From positions 1-12,949 of the forward strand of contig CAJXOV010000020.1 of assembly GCA_913057815.1 (NCBI GenBank): a stretch of 12,949 bases of DNA. Direction: 5' to 3'. Below the pieces are notes generated by a model. It worked only from the letters and a program-made list of their open reading frames with translations. It was not told where the DNA came from and did no database searches. Of the stretch, positions 1-7,339 are shown one piece after another (within the stretch, counting starts at the first letter, position 1; every line of letters begins with the position of its first letter). The translations under genes were made by a program, and so were the position numbers. The DNA is from an uncultured Flavobacteriales bacterium (lineage in GTDB: Bacteria; Bacteroidota; Bacteroidia; Flavobacteriales_D; Sanyastnellaceae).

Positions 1-46
1 AGATGTAGAGAGGTCTCGTGGGCTCGGAGATGTGTATAAGAGACAG
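1..46. other. Illumina Nextera read-2 adapter with i7 index (artefact)
   Basis: The bases read AGAT, then GTAGAGAG, then GTCTCGTGGGCTCGG, then AGATGTGTATAAGAGACAG. This is the tail of the P7 primer, an i7 barcode, and the Nextera transposase read-2 adapter with its 19-base mosaic end. It is library sequence left in the assembly, not genome. It joins directly to the interior of rapA at base 47. Confidence 0.98.
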
Positions 47-1724
47 ATTCTGGATGAGCTGGCAGATCAAAAAGCACCAAGTGATGAGCAAACTGGAAGT
101 TTCTTCCTTCACTTCCTATTTCCGAACAAATCAGAAGTCTAGCTCCGTTTGACTCCTCGAACCAAGCAGCATTTCTATCGCGCTGCACTAGGGTCAGGCT
201 TTCATGAAATACTCCTACATTTAGCCTCACCTTTTTAGCTATAGCTTGTTCAAGAGCCAATACTTTCTGTTTGGTTTTACAAATCAGAAGCACTTTTAAA
301 GGATCTAATTCTGCCAATAGCTTTACCAACCAATCTATTCTAGGATCCACACTAAAATCAAGCTTCACTGTTTTACGCAACCCAGTGTCTGCTGAAAATT
401 CATCCTTGAAACGACTGATTAATTCGTTGTCTTCTAAGTAGCTTGTGTTTTGCAACGCTACCAGTTCTACATTTCTCTTAGGGAATCCTTTTAATGCTGC
501 CCTAGTGTTTCTAAACATCACTCTTCCTGGGCCATGTTGATCCAGTAAATCCTCTATAAGATTATTCCTCACTTCAGGATCTTTCACCTCCAAATCCTCC
601 TCACCTGTTAGTTTTTCTATTAGCGAAACCTGTTTCTTAGTCAGAGCCTTGGTAGTGGATAAATGCTCGACCAAATCAGCAACCGGCTGATGTCCTAACG
701 ATTCATTTTTAAAAGATTCTAAATCCGAATACCGTTCAGGATCTAAGAGCCTGAGTCTGGCAAAATGGCTTTCCACTCCCAACTGCTCCGGAGTAGCTGA
801 TAACAATAATAAACTCTGAGCTATTCCACTCAATACTTCCACGATGGCATATTCTGGGCTTACCTCTTTCTCAGTCCATTTAAGGTGATGTGCCTCATCC
901 ACGATAAGCATATCCCATGAAGCAGAAACTGCCTGCTGAGCTCGCTTACTAGAACCTGCCAGAAAAGAAGTGCTGCAGATAACCAGTTGATCCGCTAGAA
1001 AAGGATTTCCTTCAGGAGCTCCTTCTTCGATAGCTTCACATCGTTCCTCATCAAATATGTTAAACCACATATTGAATTTTCTAAGGATTTCTACAAACCA
1101 CTGGTGAACTAAAGAATCTGGAACGAGAATTAGCACTCTGGAAACTCTACCAGTAAGCAGAAGCTTATGCATGATTAAACATGCCTCTATTGTTTTCCCC
1201 AAACCTACCTCATCAGCTAATAAAACACGCGGATAATACCTTGAGCATACTTCATTGGCTATATAAAACTGATGCGGAATAAGATCCACACGAGCTCCTA
1301 CAAAACCATGAACGGAGGACAGCTTTCTTTCAAAATCAAATTCTATTATTTTCTTTCTGATATCAAAGGCTTTTCTAGATTCTAGCTCACCTAGAAACAA
1401 CTGGTCAGAAAGAGTGTGCTTCACAGCAACCTCACCCATATCAGCTTCACTTAAAAGCCCAGTGGCACTTAAGTAAATAATCAAATCACCTAATTCACGA
1501 ACCTCCTCTATTAAAAAAGGTTTGTTTTCAGCATCACTCACCGTATCACCAGCTTTGAACGAAACGCGTCTTAACGGAGCACTCTCCGAAGCGTACATTC
1601 TAACTTCTTTCGAAGAGGGGAAATCCAAAAGCACTCTTCCCTTAGAAAGTTCTTTCACTACTCCCACACCTAATTCAGGTTCTCCTACACTACTCCACCT
1701 CTGCCCTAATTCGAATTCTTCCAT
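47..1724 (-). CDS. rapA: RNA polymerase-associated ATPase RapA, 3'-truncated by contig end
   Basis: SNF2/Swi2-family ATPase that binds RNA polymerase and promotes its recycling after termination. The frame is open from ATG at 1724 to the adapter junction, giving 559 codons plus one base. It opens with a LGQRWSSVGEPELGVG segment like the RapA N-terminal Tudor-like region. The Walker A segment DEVGLGKT is at residues 171-178, DEAH at 276-279, SATPEQLG (motif III) at 309-316, and the motif V region CSEIGSEGRNFQ at 533-544. The family's next motif (QRIGRLDRIGQ) and the whole C-terminal part are missing; E. coli RapA is 968 residues, so roughly 400 are lost. The break coincides exactly with adapter, so this is an assembly edge and not a pseudogene. 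Identification rests on colinear similarity to the E. coli protein over the full visible length. It is divergent from the next gene. Confidence 0.94.
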
Positions 1725-1753
1725 TGTTCAGTTTGCTCTAAATTTTGAGCGCG

Positions 1754-1761
1754 CAAAGATG
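1754..1761 (-). promoter_or_regulatory. Candidate -7 box of rapA
   Basis: On the minus strand this reads CATCTTTG, one mismatch from the Bacteroidota -7 consensus TAnnTTTG, 29 bases upstream of the rapA ATG. No clear TTG -33 element lies at the usual distance, so this is a weak call. The 152-base divergent gap (1725-1876) shows no convincing -7 box for the plus-strand gene. Confidence 0.3.
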
Positions 1762-1876
1762 CGAAAAGAAAGGAGGTGGAAACAGATTAGAATGGTTGAT
1801 TAATCATTAAAACATTTCATATTAAAATCTTATACAACTGTTAGGGAAAAGCATACTACGGATGTATTATAGCTGA

Positions 1877-2536
1877 ATGAAAGTCAACGTCTTAATCCTC
1901 ATCTCACTTTGCATATTCTCTGAAGCTGGAATTACACAAACTTTAGATGGTAGTATGGCATTTAGCCAAATCAACTTAAGAAATTTAGATACTAACTATG
2001 GCCATAATGAAGGAGGAGGAAATGGGCAGGGGTTCATTTTCAGAATAGGCATTGATAGTATTCCTGGAGCCTATCAATTTGTACGGTACGAGCTTGGAAT
2101 AAAAAAAGAATACTGTGAGCTTTCGTTAAAAACTGGAGGGCAAGGAGGAACTACTAAATACAACACTGAATTTGAGAAAACAGCTTTGTTTATTGGTGCT
2201 TATCCATTGAACCTTGGCTTTGCAAAGTATTTTCAGTTTAGTGCTGGAATTCAAGGAAACATCCTATTACACAACAATCATGACAGCTACAAATCTAGCT
2301 GGTCGATTAACGGGCCAAATAGTAGCTCAACTGACTCTGGAACAGGAAAAGAAAACCATAATTTATTTTACTTGTCAATAACCTTAAGACAAAGTATAAG
2401 CATTCCATTAAATAAAAAGCTAAGCATTGAAGGACTGGTTTACTATTCAAGAAGTTCTGCTAAAGAGTTTGATACTATTTTAAGAGTATCATCTAGAAGT
2501 TTTAGCGCTGGCTTAGGAATGGCCTGGAAATTATAA
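1877..2536 (+). CDS. Secreted, probable outer-membrane beta-barrel protein, unknown function
   Basis: 219 residues with a signal peptide: a hydrophobic stretch at about 3-14 and likely cleavage between Thr20 and Gln21 (GIT|QT). Gln at +1 is common in this phylum and recurs in the SusC and LamG proteins here. The mature part has alternating polar/hydrophobic strands, many Gly and aromatic residues, and ends in ...AGLGMAWKL, a pattern expected of a small beta-barrel (PorT/OmpW-like size class). I recognise no specific family. Residues 130-155 are Ser/Asn-rich and look like an extracellular loop. The start is the first ATG before the signal peptide; there is no Shine-Dalgarno sequence, as is usual here. 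It is divergent from rapA and convergent with the following lipoprotein gene. Beta-barrel assignment is inference from sequence pattern only. Confidence 0.75.
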   Translation: MKVNVLILISLCIFSEAGITQTLDGSMAFSQINLRNLDTNYGHNEGGGNGQGFIFRIGIDSIPGAYQFVRYELGIKKEYCELSLKTGGQGGTTKYNTEFEKTALFIGAYPLNLGFAKYFQFSAGIQGNILLHNNHDSYKSSWSINGPNSSSTDSGTGKENHNLFYLSITLRQSISIPLNKKLSIEGLVYYSRSSAKEFDTILRVSSRSFSAGLGMAWKL

Positions 2537-2545
2537 CAATTAGCT

Positions 2546-2574
2546 AAAAAAAAGCCGCATGATAATGAGGCTTT
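2546..2574 (-). terminator. Intrinsic terminator of the lipoprotein gene
   Basis: AAAGCC (2551-2556) pairs with GGCTTT (2569-2574), with CAT/ATG (2558-2560/2565-2567) continuing the stem across a one-base mismatch and a GATA loop. Read on the minus strand the stem runs into eight Ts, a standard Rho-independent terminator 23 bases past the stop of the minus-strand lipoprotein gene. On the plus strand there is no T tract after the stem, so it suits the minus gene better than the barrel gene. Confidence 0.75.
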
Positions 2575-2596
2575 CCGTTAGTATGATTCTACGAGA

Positions 2597-3286
2597 TTAC
2601 TGAATGAAATCAATATTATTCAGTCTATCTCCGATATAACGTCCCACGACTACTCCGCCTTCATCTGTTCCATTTATAGAAAAGTCATTTTGATCTCTGT
2701 TAATAATCATGTTAGCGGTTCCCACACCAACCTCCTGCAATCTGTCTGCAGGAAGCACAATATCTGTGGCTCCTTCATCTGATATGATAAACAGCTCCCC
2801 ATCTCCAGTGGTATCTTCACCTGTAATCGTTATCAGACAAAACTCGCCACTTTCGAGTGAAGCTCCTTCCCACTCTAAAGAAAGCGCATTATTTATATTT
2901 ACCACAGTTAAATCTGAGGGGAAGTTTATAGCTTCTGGAACCCCAGCGATGTTTGAGAAAGATTCTCCATCATCATTTGTATAGCCAAAAACTCCCGTCC
3001 CTACATTTCCAGCAAAGACCAGTTCATAATAAGCAAACAAAGGCTTCCAATTCATATCTTCATTGTTAAAGCTAATTTCTGAATCTTCAGCTAGCTCTAA
3101 GATTGTTCCTGTAGATCCTCCAAATCTAAATTGAGCTCTGGCGTAAGTAACATCTGAATTTTCATTGTATTCTAGCACATACCGTGTGTGAATTGTGTCT
3201 TGATCTACACTATCAGAATCTTCTCTGGTACATGATGAAAACAAAACTGCTACCATCAGTATTAAAAGGAATGCATAATTTTTCAT
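2597..3286 (-). CDS. Small lipoprotein, unknown function
   Basis: 229 residues with a type II signal peptide: the lipobox LFSSC puts the lipidated Cys at residue 19. The residues after it (TREDSDS) are acidic, resembling the acidic export signals that send Bacteroidota lipoproteins to the cell surface, so surface exposure is plausible. The rest is acidic and beta-rich with no domain I recognise. A Gly/Asp-rich stretch lies near residues 90-115, and it has a single further Cys near 150. It is divergent from susC with 219 bases between the start codons, and ends at its own terminator. Nothing ties it to the SusC cluster beyond position; it could share regulation through the common upstream region, but I see no operator. 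Confidence 0.8.
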   Translation of the reverse strand: MKNYAFLLILMVAVLFSSCTREDSDSVDQDTIHTRYVLEYNENSDVTYARAQFRFGGSTGTILELAEDSEISFNNEDMNWKPLFAYYELVFAGNVGTGVFGYTNDDGESFSNIAGVPEAINFPSDLTVVNINNALSLEWEGASLESGEFCLITITGEDTTGDGELFIISDEGATDIVLPADRLQEVGVGTANMIINRDQNDFSINGTDEGGVVVGRYIGDRLNNIDFIQ

Positions 3287-3335
3287 TTTGAAATGTTTTA
3301 TAGTTTGAATTGGTGGCTAAACCCAAAACTCGTTC

Positions 3336-3343
3336 CAAAATTA
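3336..3343 (-). promoter_or_regulatory. Candidate -7 box of the lipoprotein gene
   Basis: The minus strand reads TAATTTTG, an exact match to TAnnTTTG, with its downstream edge 49 bases from the ATG. A canonical TTG -33 element is not evident about 20 bases upstream (TTA at best), so the call rests on the -7 match and position. Confidence 0.4.
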
Positions 3344-3487
3344 AAACATTCACTCATAGTTAATTCTTAAAGTAACTGAATCTACTAGGATCTAACTCTT
3401 CAGAATTTACAAACTCACGAAAACACTTACTTGATAACTCTATAAGAAGCCATCTCATTTATCACTTTAATTCTGCTTCTTGTAATA

Positions 3488-3495
3488 TATATTTG
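3488..3495 (+). promoter_or_regulatory. Candidate -7 box of susC-like gene, very short leader
   Basis: TATATTTG matches TAnnTTTG exactly but lies only 10 bases before the ATG at 3506, implying a leader of a few bases. The overlapping GAGG at 3495-3498, 7 bases before the ATG, could instead be a Shine-Dalgarno element; both readings cannot easily hold together. There is no clear TTG -33 element. Confidence 0.35.
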
Positions 3496-3505
3496 AGGCA
3501 CCAAA

Positions 3506-6500
3506 ATGAATTCAGTTAAACCAGTTATTCTATTTATCCTAGTCTCCCTAGTGACTATGGCTGCGTTTGGTCAAAAAACCATTTCTGGAACAGTTATAAC
3601 TACAGAAAACGAACCGATTCCCTTTGCCAATATTATCTCTTCAATCTCTCAGTCTTCTGCTGGAGGAGATGGTGTTTTCTCTATTCAAATAGCAGACGTT
3701 GATACGCACATTATAGTATCTGCTGTAGGGTTTCAGGAGGATTCTGTGCTTATTACTGGAAATAAAATTATTGCAACGCTTAAAGAAAACAGCGTAGATA
3801 TAGATGATGTGGTAGTTACGGCTTTAGGTATTAAAAGAGAGAAGAAGTCTATAGGTTACGCCATTACTGAACTAAAGGCTAAAGAAATAGAACTGAGCTC
3901 CGACCCTAGCGTGATCAACAGACTTTCAGGAAAAGTAGCCGGATTGAACATTAGCTCAACCAATGGTGGTGCAGGTACATCAAGCAGAATTATATTACGT
4001 GGAAATAACTCTCTTTCGGGAAATAACCAAGCGCTAATCGTAGTAGACGGAGTTCCTATAAACAACAGCACCAACAGTAACTCAGGTGATGAATGGGGTG
4101 GAAAAGACTATGGAAATGGTGTTTCTGATATCAACCCTGATGATATAGAATCTATATCTGTTTTAAAGGGTGCGAGTGCTGCTGCCCTTTATGGCTCACA
4201 GGCTACTAATGGTGTGATACTAATCACCACTAAAAATGGTGGAAACAGTAAAAAACTTAGAGTCAATTTCAGAACTAGTTTTACTGCTGAGACGCCTAAT
4301 ATTCTGTATGATTTACAGGATGAATACGGAGCTGGGAGAAATGGAAAGTTTGAGGGAGCATGGACGAATAGTACCGGAATTCCCGTATTCAATTCCTCTT
4401 CAGATTTTAGCAAAGGAAGTTGGGGACCTTTAATGAACGGTCAACGAATAGTGGATTGGAATGGTGACACCACTCCTTTTTCTCCTCAACCAAATAATTA
4501 CAAAGACTATTTTAGAACAGGTTCTACTTTCACTAATTCATTTTCTGTGGATGGGAAAATCAAACGAGTAAACTTTAGATTTTCGGCATCTAACAATGTC
4601 ACTAAAGACATAGTCCCCGGAGCTAAACTGAACAGAACTAACCTTGGATTAAAGATTCAATCAGAGCTAACTAAGAAACTGAAAATAAACGCTTACGCTA
4701 ATTACATTTTAAACGAAGCATTCAACAGACCGTCACTTTCTGATTCGCATGACAACCCGAATAGAAACTTCGTTCATATGCCTAGACATATCAGTTTAGA
4801 GTCTTTGGAAAGCGATTACGAAGTGCTTCGAGTTGATGAAAACGGTGAAGATTTTTTAGCTGAAAATACTTGGTTTGGCTTCTGGAATTGGATGACTAAT
4901 CCGTACTGGAATATCGAACATCAGAGAAATGGAGACACACGGAAAAGACTCTTTGGAAATGCTTCTTTAACTTATGAAGTTTCTCCTAAATTAAAAGCGA
5001 TGATTCGAACATCACCAGACGTGTACGTTACTGAATTTTACAACCAAGATGCGCAATATGGCTTAATCAACTCTCTGGGTGGTTATTCAGAAACTGATGA
5101 TAGCCAAAACCTGATAAACACCGATTTTCTGATATCCTATAATAACAAGCTTTCAGATAAGCTCTCTTATCAGTTAAACTTAGGAGGAAACGCTATGTAT
5201 TATGAGAAAAACGTAAACTCCAGAAGTACAGTTGGCGGGCTGTTAGAACCACAAGTCTATACTTTAGAAAACAGCAAAGACACCATTTCGAATAGGCCTC
5301 CATTTTTATCTCAAGCAGCTAAAAACTCATTGTATGCATTCGGGCAGTTTGAATATGATGGAATGCTCTACTTGGACATCTCCTCTAGAAACGACTGGTC
5401 TTCTACCCTACCAAAAGGTAAAAACTCCTTCCTGTATAGTTCCGCTAGCCTTGGATTTGTGTATTCAGAATTGTTTAACAGAAGTAAACTACCAGAGAAA
5501 GGATTTTCTTTCGGTAAGCTTAGAATCTCTTATGCGGGCGTGGGAAATGAAGGAGAACCATACCAATTAGAAACTACTTACCAGACGGTAAACAACGAAG
5601 GATACGGAGATTCTCAGTTTATTAGCACAACTGTTCCTAATCTAGGATTGGTTCCTGAACTCGTTAAATCGTTCGAAATAGGGAGTGATATAAAGTTCTT
5701 CTTGAACCGATTAGGAATAGATTTCACGTATTACAATAACAGATCGTTTAATCAGATATCTAACATTCCTGTGTCGGCTGCTTCGGGTTATAGGTCGGCT
5801 ATTGTGAATAGTGGAGTCATAGACAATAGTGGAATAGAGATTCAAATCAACTCCACTCCTATAGAAAAGAAGAATTTTAAATGGAATGCCAATCTAGCTT
5901 TCTCTAGAAACAAGTCGGTAGTTCAGGAACTGGGTCCAAATGTAGAAAGCTCTATTCTATATGAACACTGGAGATTAACTATAGAAGCTCGACCAAACAA
6001 CCCTTATGGAGACATTGTAGGTTATGGATTCCTCAGAGATGAAAATGGAAATGTACAAGTAGATGCTCAAGGAATGGTCATCAAAGACCAAACTCCTAAA
6101 GTCTTGGGGAATTTCACTCCTGACTTCAGCCTATCTCTTAGTCAGAATTTCAGCTATAAGAACTGGACGCTCTCTATGCTTATTCATAGTCAAATAGGTG
6201 GAGATATATTCTCTGGAACCAATATGTATGGGAATGGTTATGCTGGGAATTTCACTGAATCATTAGAAGGAAGAGAAGAATGGTATGCATCTGAAGCAGC
6301 TAGAGAAGAGGCTGGCGTGGGAACGCAAGACTGGACTGCTACAGGCGGATATTTAGTAGAAGGAACTTATGCTCCTGGAACTACTGTGAATGGTGAAGAT
6401 GTAAGTGGTCAAAATAATTCAACATTTATAGATCCATTTGACTATTACGAGAGGGTTTCTAGATGGCAAGACGAAATACACGAACCGTTTATATACGATG

Positions 6501-6742
6501 CGTCATTCGTAAAACTAAGAGAGTTAAGTATTGGCTACAATGTACCAGAGTCATTTTATAAAAAGCTTAAATTAAGAAGCATGAGTTTGGGAATATTTGG
6601 AACTAACTTATGGTTGATTCACAGCAATGTTCCGAATATAGATCCTGAGAGCTCACTGACTAACGGAAATGGACAAGGGTATGAATTGTATGCTTATCCG
6701 AATAGGCGGAGTATTGGGATGTATTTGAAGGTGTCGATTTGA
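3506..6742 (+). CDS. SusC/RagA-family TonB-dependent outer-membrane transporter
   Basis: 1078 residues, the usual size for the family. It forms the TonB-powered outer-membrane channel that, with its SusD lid, imports oligosaccharides or peptides. Signal peptide with cleavage near AFG|QK (22/23). A carboxypeptidase-D-like regulatory domain (KTISGTV...FANIIS...VSAVGF) covers about 24-95. The family signature DDVVVTALGIKREKKSIGYA is at 100-119. The plug follows: LSGKVAGLNI at 140-149, RGNNSLSGNNQALIVVDGVP at 165-184, and the hallmark INPDDIESISVLKGASAAALYG at about 209-230. The remainder is a 22-strand barrel with the C-terminal repeats LRELSIGYNVP and LGIFGTNLW, ending ...GMYLKVSI. No N-terminal STN signalling domain is present, so direct coupling to an anti-sigma factor is unlikely. 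Its SusD partner follows, but only after a 597-base repeat-filled gap. The substrate cannot be read from the sequence; the downstream PNGase F-like gene suggests glycoprotein glycans. Confidence 0.96.
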   Translation: MNSVKPVILFILVSLVTMAAFGQKTISGTVITTENEPIPFANIISSISQSSAGGDGVFSIQIADVDTHIIVSAVGFQEDSVLITGNKIIATLKENSVDIDDVVVTALGIKREKKSIGYAITELKAKEIELSSDPSVINRLSGKVAGLNISSTNGGAGTSSRIILRGNNSLSGNNQALIVVDGVPINNSTNSNSGDEWGGKDYGNGVSDINPDDIESISVLKGASAAALYGSQATNGVILITTKNGGNSKKLRVNFRTSFTAETPNILYDLQDEYGAGRNGKFEGAWTNSTGIPVFNSSSDFSKGSWGPLMNGQRIVDWNGDTTPFSPQPNNYKDYFRTGSTFTNSFSVDGKIKRVNFRFSASNNVTKDIVPGAKLNRTNLGLKIQSELTKKLKINAYANYILNEAFNRPSLSDSHDNPNRNFVHMPRHISLESLESDYEVLRVDENGEDFLAENTWFGFWNWMTNPYWNIEHQRNGDTRKRLFGNASLTYEVSPKLKAMIRTSPDVYVTEFYNQDAQYGLINSLGGYSETDDSQNLINTDFLISYNNKLSDKLSYQLNLGGNAMYYEKNVNSRSTVGGLLEPQVYTLENSKDTISNRPPFLSQAAKNSLYAFGQFEYDGMLYLDISSRNDWSSTLPKGKNSFLYSSASLGFVYSELFNRSKLPEKGFSFGKLRISYAGVGNEGEPYQLETTYQTVNNEGYGDSQFISTTVPNLGLVPELVKSFEIGSDIKFFLNRLGIDFTYYNNRSFNQISNIPVSAASGYRSAIVNSGVIDNSGIEIQINSTPIEKKNFKWNANLAFSRNKSVVQELGPNVESSILYEHWRLTIEARPNNPYGDIVGYGFLRDENGNVQVDAQGMVIKDQTPKVLGNFTPDFSLSLSQNFSYKNWTLSMLIHSQIGGDIFSGTNMYGNGYAGNFTESLEGREEWYASEAAREEAGVGTQDWTATGGYLVEGTYAPGTTVNGEDVSGQNNSTFIDPFDYYERVSRWQDEIHEPFIYDASFVKLRELSIGYNVPESFYKKLKLRSMSLGIFGTNLWLIHSNVPNIDPESSLTNGNGQGYELYAYPNRRSIGMYLKVSI

Positions 6743-6745
6743 AAT

Positions 6746-6771
6746 GGGTTTGGAGTTCGGGGTTTGGAGTT
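6746..6771 (+). repeat. Tandem 12-base direct repeat GGGTTTGGAGTT
   Basis: Two exact copies (6746-6757 and 6760-6771) separated by CG, starting four bases after the susC stop. The motif resembles GGTTTGGAGTT-type strings scattered between genes in flavobacterial genomes (from memory, not searched). Confidence 0.7.
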
Positions 6772-6774
6772 TGG

Positions 6775-6792
6775 TCCCGATAGCTATCGGGA
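6775..6792. repeat. Perfect 18-base palindrome TCCCGATAGCTATCGGGA
   Basis: A fully symmetric palindrome with no spacer, 33 bases after the susC stop. Zero spacing makes it a poor RNA hairpin but a possible dimeric protein-binding site, recombination site or dispersed-repeat core. Confidence 0.8.
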
Positions 6793-6844
6793 TTGGAGTT
6801 GTTCGCTGGCTCACTGTTAGGCGTTGCTCGCTGGCTCGAATGGG

Positions 6845-6925
6845 TTTGGAAGTTGCTTTTGCATTGCAACCACCCCGCCCTTTGGGCACCCCTCCTAAAC
6901 AGGAGGGGAATTTTTTAAGTTGCAA
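6845..6925 (+). repeat. Modular multi-hairpin repeat, copy A (short central arm)
   Basis: The left module (6845-6877) is identical over 33 bases to 7118-7150 in copy B. The central arm is GCCC-TTT-GGGC (6877-6887). The right module is a perfect 8-bp stem CCCCTCCT / AGGAGGGG with loop AAAC (6889-6908) followed by AATTTTTT. An outer stem is possible between TTGCAAC (6864-6870) and GTTGCAA (6919-6925), closing a branched structure around the central arm and the right hairpin. Confidence 0.8.
6889..6916 (+). terminator. Possible intrinsic terminator or attenuator inside repeat copy A
   Basis: An 8-bp GC-rich perfect stem (6889-6896 with 6901-6908) and tetraloop is followed by AA and six Ts on the plus strand. 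It has the form of a Rho-independent terminator between susC and susD and could lower expression of the three downstream genes. The same stem in copy B (7201-7222) is followed by only three Ts and should be weaker. Confidence 0.45.
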
Positions 6926-6951
6926 GCACGATGCTCGCTGACTGAGCGGTG

Positions 6952-6972
6952 CACTGAGCTTAGTCGAATGTG
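6952..6972 (+). repeat. CACTGAGC-type dispersed repeat element
   Basis: Reads CACTGAGCTTAG then TCGAATGTG. It belongs to the GAGC..AGTCGAA type of short imperfect palindrome, with CAC and GTG at its ends. A relative lies at 7070-7091. Confidence 0.5.
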
Positions 6973-7069
6973 TGATTTGGCCGATTGGACAAATAGTATC
7001 GAAGGCAAGGGAATTTGATTGGAGTGCAGAGTCGTTCGCGGGCTCACTTGGTTTTAGCGGGAAGCGGTT

Positions 7070-7091
7070 CCCTGAGCGATAGCCGAATGGG
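7070..7091 (+). repeat. CCCTGAGC-type dispersed repeat element
   Basis: Reads CCCTGAGCGATAG then CCGAATGGG. It has the same layout as 6952-6972 (TGAGC, then AG, then CGAATG) but with CCC/GGG ends in place of CAC/GTG, so the terminal bases change in a pairing-compatible way. Confidence 0.5.
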
Positions 7092-7117
7092 AGAAGCGTG
7101 GATATTTGTGTTGCTGA

Positions 7118-7240
7118 TTTGGAAGTTGCTTTTGCATTGCAACCACCCCGTATTGCTGTGGGCGATTGAGGTAAACTGGTGATTGCGTAACAGCAATACA
7201 CCCCTCCTAAAAACAGGAGGGGAATTTGATTAGAGTTGCA
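7118..7240 (+). repeat. Modular multi-hairpin repeat, copy B (long central arm)
   Basis: The left module 7118-7150 equals 6845-6877 exactly. The central arm is unrelated in sequence to copy A's and much longer: GTATTGCTGT (7150-7159) pairs with ACAGCAATAC (7190-7199), enclosing 30 bases. The right module repeats the CCCCTCCT / AGGAGGGG stem (7201-7208 / 7215-7222) with loop AAAAAC. The outer stem TGCAAC (7138-7143) with GTTGCA (7235-7240) is also possible, so the branched fold of copy A is preserved. Confidence 0.8.
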
Positions 7241-7286
7241 TTTGGGCTCGAATATGAGAAGCGTAGCAAGGAGCAAAAGAAATTAG

Positions 7287-7325
7287 CGCGAAGCTCGCCC
7301 CTTTAGGAGGTTAGGGGGAAGCGCG
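7287..7325 (+). repeat. Imperfect hairpin element just upstream of susD
   Basis: CGCG (7287-7290) and GCGCG (7321-7325) flank CCCC (7298-7301) and GGGGG (7314-7318). The interior CCCCTTTAGGAGG then TTAGGGGG resembles common flavobacterial intergenic repeats. It ends 14 bases before the susD ATG and could mask or set the translation start; a weak GGAG lies at 7325-7328. Confidence 0.45.
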
Positions 7326-7339
7326 GAGATTAATAGAAT

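Larger units (their letters stand above)
6802..7049 (+). repeat. Four scattered copies of a TTCGCTGGCTCAC-like motif
   Basis: Copies at 6802-6812 (TTCGCTGGCTC), 6827-6838 (CTCGCTGGCTCG), 6933-6947 (GCTCGCTGACTGAGC, degenerate) and 7034-7049 (TTCGCGGGCTCACTT core). Spacing is irregular, so this is not a CRISPR or a tandem array; it looks like debris of a dispersed repeat family. Confidence 0.5.
6743..7339. repeat. Repeat-packed intergenic region between susC and susD genes
   Basis: 597 bases without a credible gene. Base composition is richer in G and C than the flanking genes. It is a patchwork of direct repeats, palindromes and hairpin elements, itemised separately. Long open frames across it are translations of repeats: the peptide GGCNAKATSK appears twice on the minus strand, once per copy of the main element. 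No good -7 box is found here, so susD may depend on read-through from susC. Confidence 0.85.

Noticed and set aside
1522..1803. Plus-strand open frame of 93 codons
   Set aside because: It lies almost wholly antisense to the well-supported rapA start region and has no recognisable product.
6802..7049. Four copies of a TTCGCTGGCTC motif as a CRISPR-like array
   Set aside because: The copies are only about 11-15 bases long, degenerate and irregularly spaced, with no cas genes.
7101..7108. GATATTTG as a -7 box for susD
   Set aside because: It has one mismatch at the first base, no -33 element at the right distance, and lies more than 230 bases upstream of the ATG within repeat sequence. TGCATTTG at 7237-7244 was rejected for similar reasons.
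6653..7276. Long minus-strand open frame (207 codons) across the susC end and the gap
   Set aside because: It overlaps the susC C-terminus, contains the peptide GGCNAKATSK twice because it translates both repeat copies, and has no domain or signal. It is a repeat translation.
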